Below are positions 4,317-7,283 of a stretch of 7,283 bases of DNA, one piece after another. A program made the position numbers and the translations under genes. The stretch is from the NCBI GenBank assembly GCA_027451265.1, contig DAIDJT010000134.1:1-7283 (forward strand), given 5' to 3'. The notes below the pieces were generated by a model. The model did not search any database. It saw only the letters and a program-made list of their open reading frames with translations, and had not been told where the DNA came from. Positions within the stretch are counted from its first letter, which is position 1. The number at the start of each line of letters is the position of its first letter. The stretch comes from Bacteroidales bacterium (GTDB lineage: Bacteria > Bacteroidota > Bacteroidia > Bacteroidales > VadinHA17).

Positions 4317-7121
4317 ATGAAAAGATTTTTAGCTTTCGCTTTTCTTGCTGCTGTCAGCATCTGGTGTGCTGCACAGAACACGTCAGATAAAAGTATCCCG
4401 GCAGATCCTGCCTACCGCTTCGGAAAACTTGACAACGGCCTGACCTATTACATCCGCCATAACGCCGAACCCGCAGGCCGTGCCAGCTACTACATAATCC
4501 AGAATGTGGGCTCCATCCTTGAAAAGGACAACCAGAACGGCCTTGCCCATTTCCTTGAACATATGGCCTTTAACGGTACAACTCATTTCCCCGGCAAAAC
4601 CCTGCTTGGCACCCTCGAAAAGCACGGCGTGGCATTCGGGCGAAATATAAATGCCGGCACCAGCTTTGACGAGACAGTTTATAACCTCAGTGATGTGCCG
4701 GTTGACAAGCCCGGCCTTATCGATACCTGCCTTATGATACTGGCTGACTGGTCTGATTTTATCACCCTTGATGAAAACGAAATCAACAAGGAACGCGGCG
4801 TTATCATTGAAGAATGGCGCTCAAGGCGAAACGCACAATGGCGCATGATGACCCAGATGCTCCCTGTGATGTATGAGGGTTCGATGTATGCCAAAAGAGA
4901 TATCATAGGCGACACTGCAGTGATCAAAAATTTTGACCCGGAAACACTGAGAACTTTCTACCATGACTGGTATCGCACTGATCTGCAGGCCATAGCCGTG
5001 GTGGGCGACTTTAACGTGGATGAGGTGGAAGCAAAAATCAAACAGATCTTCTCTCCCATCCCGGCCATAGAGAACCCTCTGCCCAGGCCGGAGAACCTTC
5101 TTACTGCAAAGAAGGGGACAAAATATCTTCTCGTCACTGATCCGGAGGCACCAAGGACAACTGTGGGCCTGATGATCATTGACCGCGAACCGGACAAAAG
5201 GGAGAGGAATCTTGACTATATACGTGACGGTTACGTCACCTCGCTCATGAACAGCATGATGAACAACCGTTTCAATGAAATAGTGCAGAAAGGAACGCCT
5301 CCTTTTGTCGCAGGAGGATTGAGCTACTCTTCAGACCTTCCAAGGAATTATAATGCCCTGAACCTTGCTGCATATACCAATGAAGGACAGGAGGCCAAAG
5401 GATTTGAAGCTGCCTTAACGGAACTGGAACGTGCCCGCCGGCACGGATTTACTCAGGGGGAGCTCAACAGGGCAAGAGCTGAGATGCTCTCCGATTTTGA
5501 GAATCTCTATAAGCAGAAAGACAAGATCAGCAATGATGAATGGGCTTCAAAGATCCAGGATCACTTCCTCACCGGAGAACCCATTCCTTCTCTCGATCTC
5601 CAGTATGATTTCTACAAGAAAATCCTGCCCGAAATAACCGTGAAAGAGGTGAACTCCAGGCTACAGGAGCTGGTAAAGGATGACAACAGGTTCGTATATA
5701 TCCAGGGACCTGATGACAGGGAGCACATGACGGAGGCCGAGGCAATGGCTATAATCGAAAAGGTTAAAGCTGCGGACATCAAACCTTACGAAGATATCAC
5801 CGGAGGCTCAAGTCTTATTTCAGAGGAGCTTAAAGGAGCCGGGGTGGTAAAAACTGTCCCCCTGCCGCAGTTCAGTGCCGTGGAATGGACCCTCTCCAAC
5901 GGTGCCAGGGTTGTATTCAGACACGCTGAATATGAAAAGGACAATGTAAGCCTCAGCGGCTATGCCTTCGGAGGGGAATCACTGTATCCTGATTCGCTTG
6001 TGCCTTCACTGACCCTCTTCCCGCAGATCATCTCAATGTATGGAGCAGGAGAGTTTGACAATGTTGCCCTTGCCAAGATGCTGGCCGGGAAAAAAGCCTC
6101 AGTATCCCTTGGTCTCCAGGAGACTATGCAGACTGTGACCGGATCCTCAACACCAAAGGATTTCGAGACCATGATGCAGCTTCTGTATCTCCGCATCGCG
6201 CGGCCCAATTACAACAAAGAGGCATATGATGCCATCATGGGACGGTATACCGCTGTGGTCAACATGATGCAGAAAGATCCCAGTAAAATGATGTCTGACA
6301 GTCTCTCAATGAACATGACATCGTACCATCCCAGGACATTCCTCCTGACTCCGGAATCGATGAAACTGATCACATATGAAGCAATTAACCATATCTATGA
6401 GACAGCCTTCGACGATGCCTCAGGCTTTACTTTCTTTATTACAGGAAATGTTGATGAGGCTGTGGCCCGCGAAATGGCACAGCTTTACATAGGCTCCCTG
6501 CCCGCAAAGCATCTGAATGAGACCTACAGGGACCTGAAAATGAACCAGCCTGAGGGAACGGTCAGGAAAGAAATTTCCATTCCTCTCGCTGTTCCCAAGG
6601 CAACCGTGGTGATCAGTTATTCGGCAGACGCCAGGTACAATCCTTCCGGCAACCTCACAATGGATGTTCTGAAGGGAATACTAGACCTGGTTTATACCGA
6701 AAAGGTTCGTGAGGAACAGGGCGGCACCTACGGGGTCTCCATCAGCGCTACTTCACAGAAGAGGCCCGAAGAGAAGGCCTCGCTGCTGGTCGCCTTTGAA
6801 TGTGATCCTGAAAGAGCAACAGAGCTTAAAAACATAATCTACAGCGAACTTGATGGCATTTCCAAAAACGGCCCCAGGCAGGTTGACCTGGAAAAGTCAG
6901 TGAGCAATATGCTCAAAACCCGCGAGGAGGCTTTACAACACAACAGCTACTGGGCAAACACAGTCCGTACATACTACCTGACAGGGATTGACAACAACGA
7001 TAACCGCAATTATACCGGCATTCTTAACAAGCTGACCGTCAAGGATGTAAAGAAAGCTGTTAAAAAATTCCTGGCTAAGGCAGATCTGCTCGAACTGGTG
7101 TTTGTGCCGGAGAAGAAATAA
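4317..7121 (+). CDS. Secreted M16-family zinc metalloprotease (PqqL/FusC-like, two M16 units)
   Basis: 934 residues, close to E. coli PqqL (about 930). The N-terminus is a signal peptide: MKRF, hydrophobic residues 5-16, then CAAQ with likely signal peptidase I cleavage after Ala19. Cys17 is not in a good lipobox, so a lipoprotein is less likely. The first M16 unit (about 35-240) holds the inverted zinc motif His78-Phe-Leu-Glu81-His82 (HFLEH), with Glu81 the catalytic base, and Glu159/Glu166 in ERGVIIEEWR, Glu166 being the expected third zinc ligand. The second half (about 520-930) has no HxxEH and is the non-catalytic unit; it carries the conserved Arg798...Tyr805 pair (REEQGGTYGV) that contacts substrate in clamshell M16 enzymes. 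Expected location is the periplasm; no type IX secretion C-terminal domain is seen. Family members degrade peptides or clip imported ferredoxin-type proteins; the substrate here is unknown. It is monocistronic as far as the window shows. Confidence 0.93.
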   Translation: MKRFLAFAFLAAVSIWCAAQNTSDKSIPADPAYRFGKLDNGLTYYIRHNAEPAGRASYYIIQNVGSILEKDNQNGLAHFLEHMAFNGTTHFPGKTLLGTLEKHGVAFGRNINAGTSFDETVYNLSDVPVDKPGLIDTCLMILADWSDFITLDENEINKERGVIIEEWRSRRNAQWRMMTQMLPVMYEGSMYAKRDIIGDTAVIKNFDPETLRTFYHDWYRTDLQAIAVVGDFNVDEVEAKIKQIFSPIPAIENPLPRPENLLTAKKGTKYLLVTDPEAPRTTVGLMIIDREPDKRERNLDYIRDGYVTSLMNSMMNNRFNEIVQKGTPPFVAGGLSYSSDLPRNYNALNLAAYTNEGQEAKGFEAALTELERARRHGFTQGELNRARAEMLSDFENLYKQKDKISNDEWASKIQDHFLTGEPIPSLDLQYDFYKKILPEITVKEVNSRLQELVKDDNRFVYIQGPDDREHMTEAEAMAIIEKVKAADIKPYEDITGGSSLISEELKGAGVVKTVPLPQFSAVEWTLSNGARVVFRHAEYEKDNVSLSGYAFGGESLYPDSLVPSLTLFPQIISMYGAGEFDNVALAKMLAGKKASVSLGLQETMQTVTGSSTPKDFETMMQLLYLRIARPNYNKEAYDAIMGRYTAVVNMMQKDPSKMMSDSLSMNMTSYHPRTFLLTPESMKLITYEAINHIYETAFDDASGFTFFITGNVDEAVAREMAQLYIGSLPAKHLNETYRDLKMNQPEGTVRKEISIPLAVPKATVVISYSADARYNPSGNLTMDVLKGILDLVYTEKVREEQGGTYGVSISATSQKRPEEKASLLVAFECDPERATELKNIIYSELDGISKNGPRQVDLEKSVSNMLKTREEALQHNSYWANTVRTYYLTGIDNNDNRNYTGILNKLTVKDVKKAVKKFLAKADLLELVFVPEKK

Positions 7122-7283
7122 AATTGCTGATCTCACGGCCTGCCTCTGTGCTGTGGGTTCGCCTGTTGTCTTCCATATCCAGGCAGCGGGCTCCAGGTAT
7201 GAGGTTTCCAATGGCAGTTCCTTCACCATGACTGTGAAAGCGGTCCTTTGATGCAACAATCACCAGCGCAGGCACGGTTATCT
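7075..7283 (-). CDS. C-terminal end of a probable alpha/beta-hydrolase-fold protein (5' part outside window)
   Basis: The minus-strand frame is open from the window edge to a TAG at 7077-7075. It reads ITVPALVIVASKDRF, then IGNLIPGARCLDMED, then RTHSTEAGREISNFI. This matches the usual end of alpha/beta hydrolases: a beta strand VPxLVI, the acid-bearing loop with Asp in SKD, the 'IPGA' strand, and a catalytic-type His (RTH) before the last helix. The usual Gly before that His is replaced by Thr. A GTG inside the frame at 7275 is not a real start because the homologous pattern begins before it. The end overlaps the protease gene by 47 bp in convergent orientation. Enzyme class cannot be told from about 68 residues; a decaying gene copy is an alternative. 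Confidence 0.5.
   Translation of the reverse strand, partial: ITVPALVIVASKDRFHSHGEGTAIGNLIPGARCLDMEDNRRTHSTEAGREISNFISSPAQTPVRADLP

Noticed and set aside
6933..7259. 108-codon minus-strand open frame at the protease 3' end
   Set aside because: It is in a different frame from the hydrolase-like sequence and mostly antisense to the protease C-terminus; no recognisable motif.

Overview
The window reads like a chromosomal segment of a Bacteroidota bacterium, probably Bacteroidales-like. Moderate GC, start codons without clear Shine-Dalgarno sequences, octamers matching the Bacteroidota -7 promoter box (TAnnTTTG) ahead of genes, and proteins of typical Bacteroidota type (RecO without zinc cysteines, a bacterial GH3 protein, a dNK-type deoxynucleoside kinase, a PqqL-like M16 protease) all agree. 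This assignment comes from protein character and was not checked by a search.

Layout: bases 1-849 (minus) carry the N-terminal 283 residues of a class III adenylate/guanylate cyclase whose C-terminus lies outside the window. A 194-bp divergent intergenic region (850-1043) follows; it holds an imperfect direct duplication of about 40 bp and two candidate -7 boxes. The plus strand then carries recO (1044-1766), a stretch with a DPE-heptad minisatellite that may be a small overlapping gene (1763-2014), a GH3-family adenylating amido-synthetase (2005-3519), a deoxynucleoside kinase (3596-4210), a strong intrinsic terminator (about 4232-4258) and a secreted two-unit M16 zinc protease (4317-7121). 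The right edge holds the C-terminal end of what looks like an alpha/beta-hydrolase on the minus strand (7075-7283), convergent with and overlapping the protease gene.

Functional sense: recO (recombinational repair) and the kinase (deoxynucleoside salvage) are housekeeping genes. GH3 has an unknown bacterial substrate. The protease acts in the cell envelope and is transcriptionally insulated from the kinase by the terminator. The cyclase is a separately transcribed signalling gene, and its active-site residues predict ATP rather than GTP as substrate. I see no defence system, mobile element, CRISPR array, tRNA or rRNA. The least explained items are the tandem 42-bp (2 x 21-bp) coding-like repeat between recO and GH3 and the duplicated motif between the cyclase and recO.
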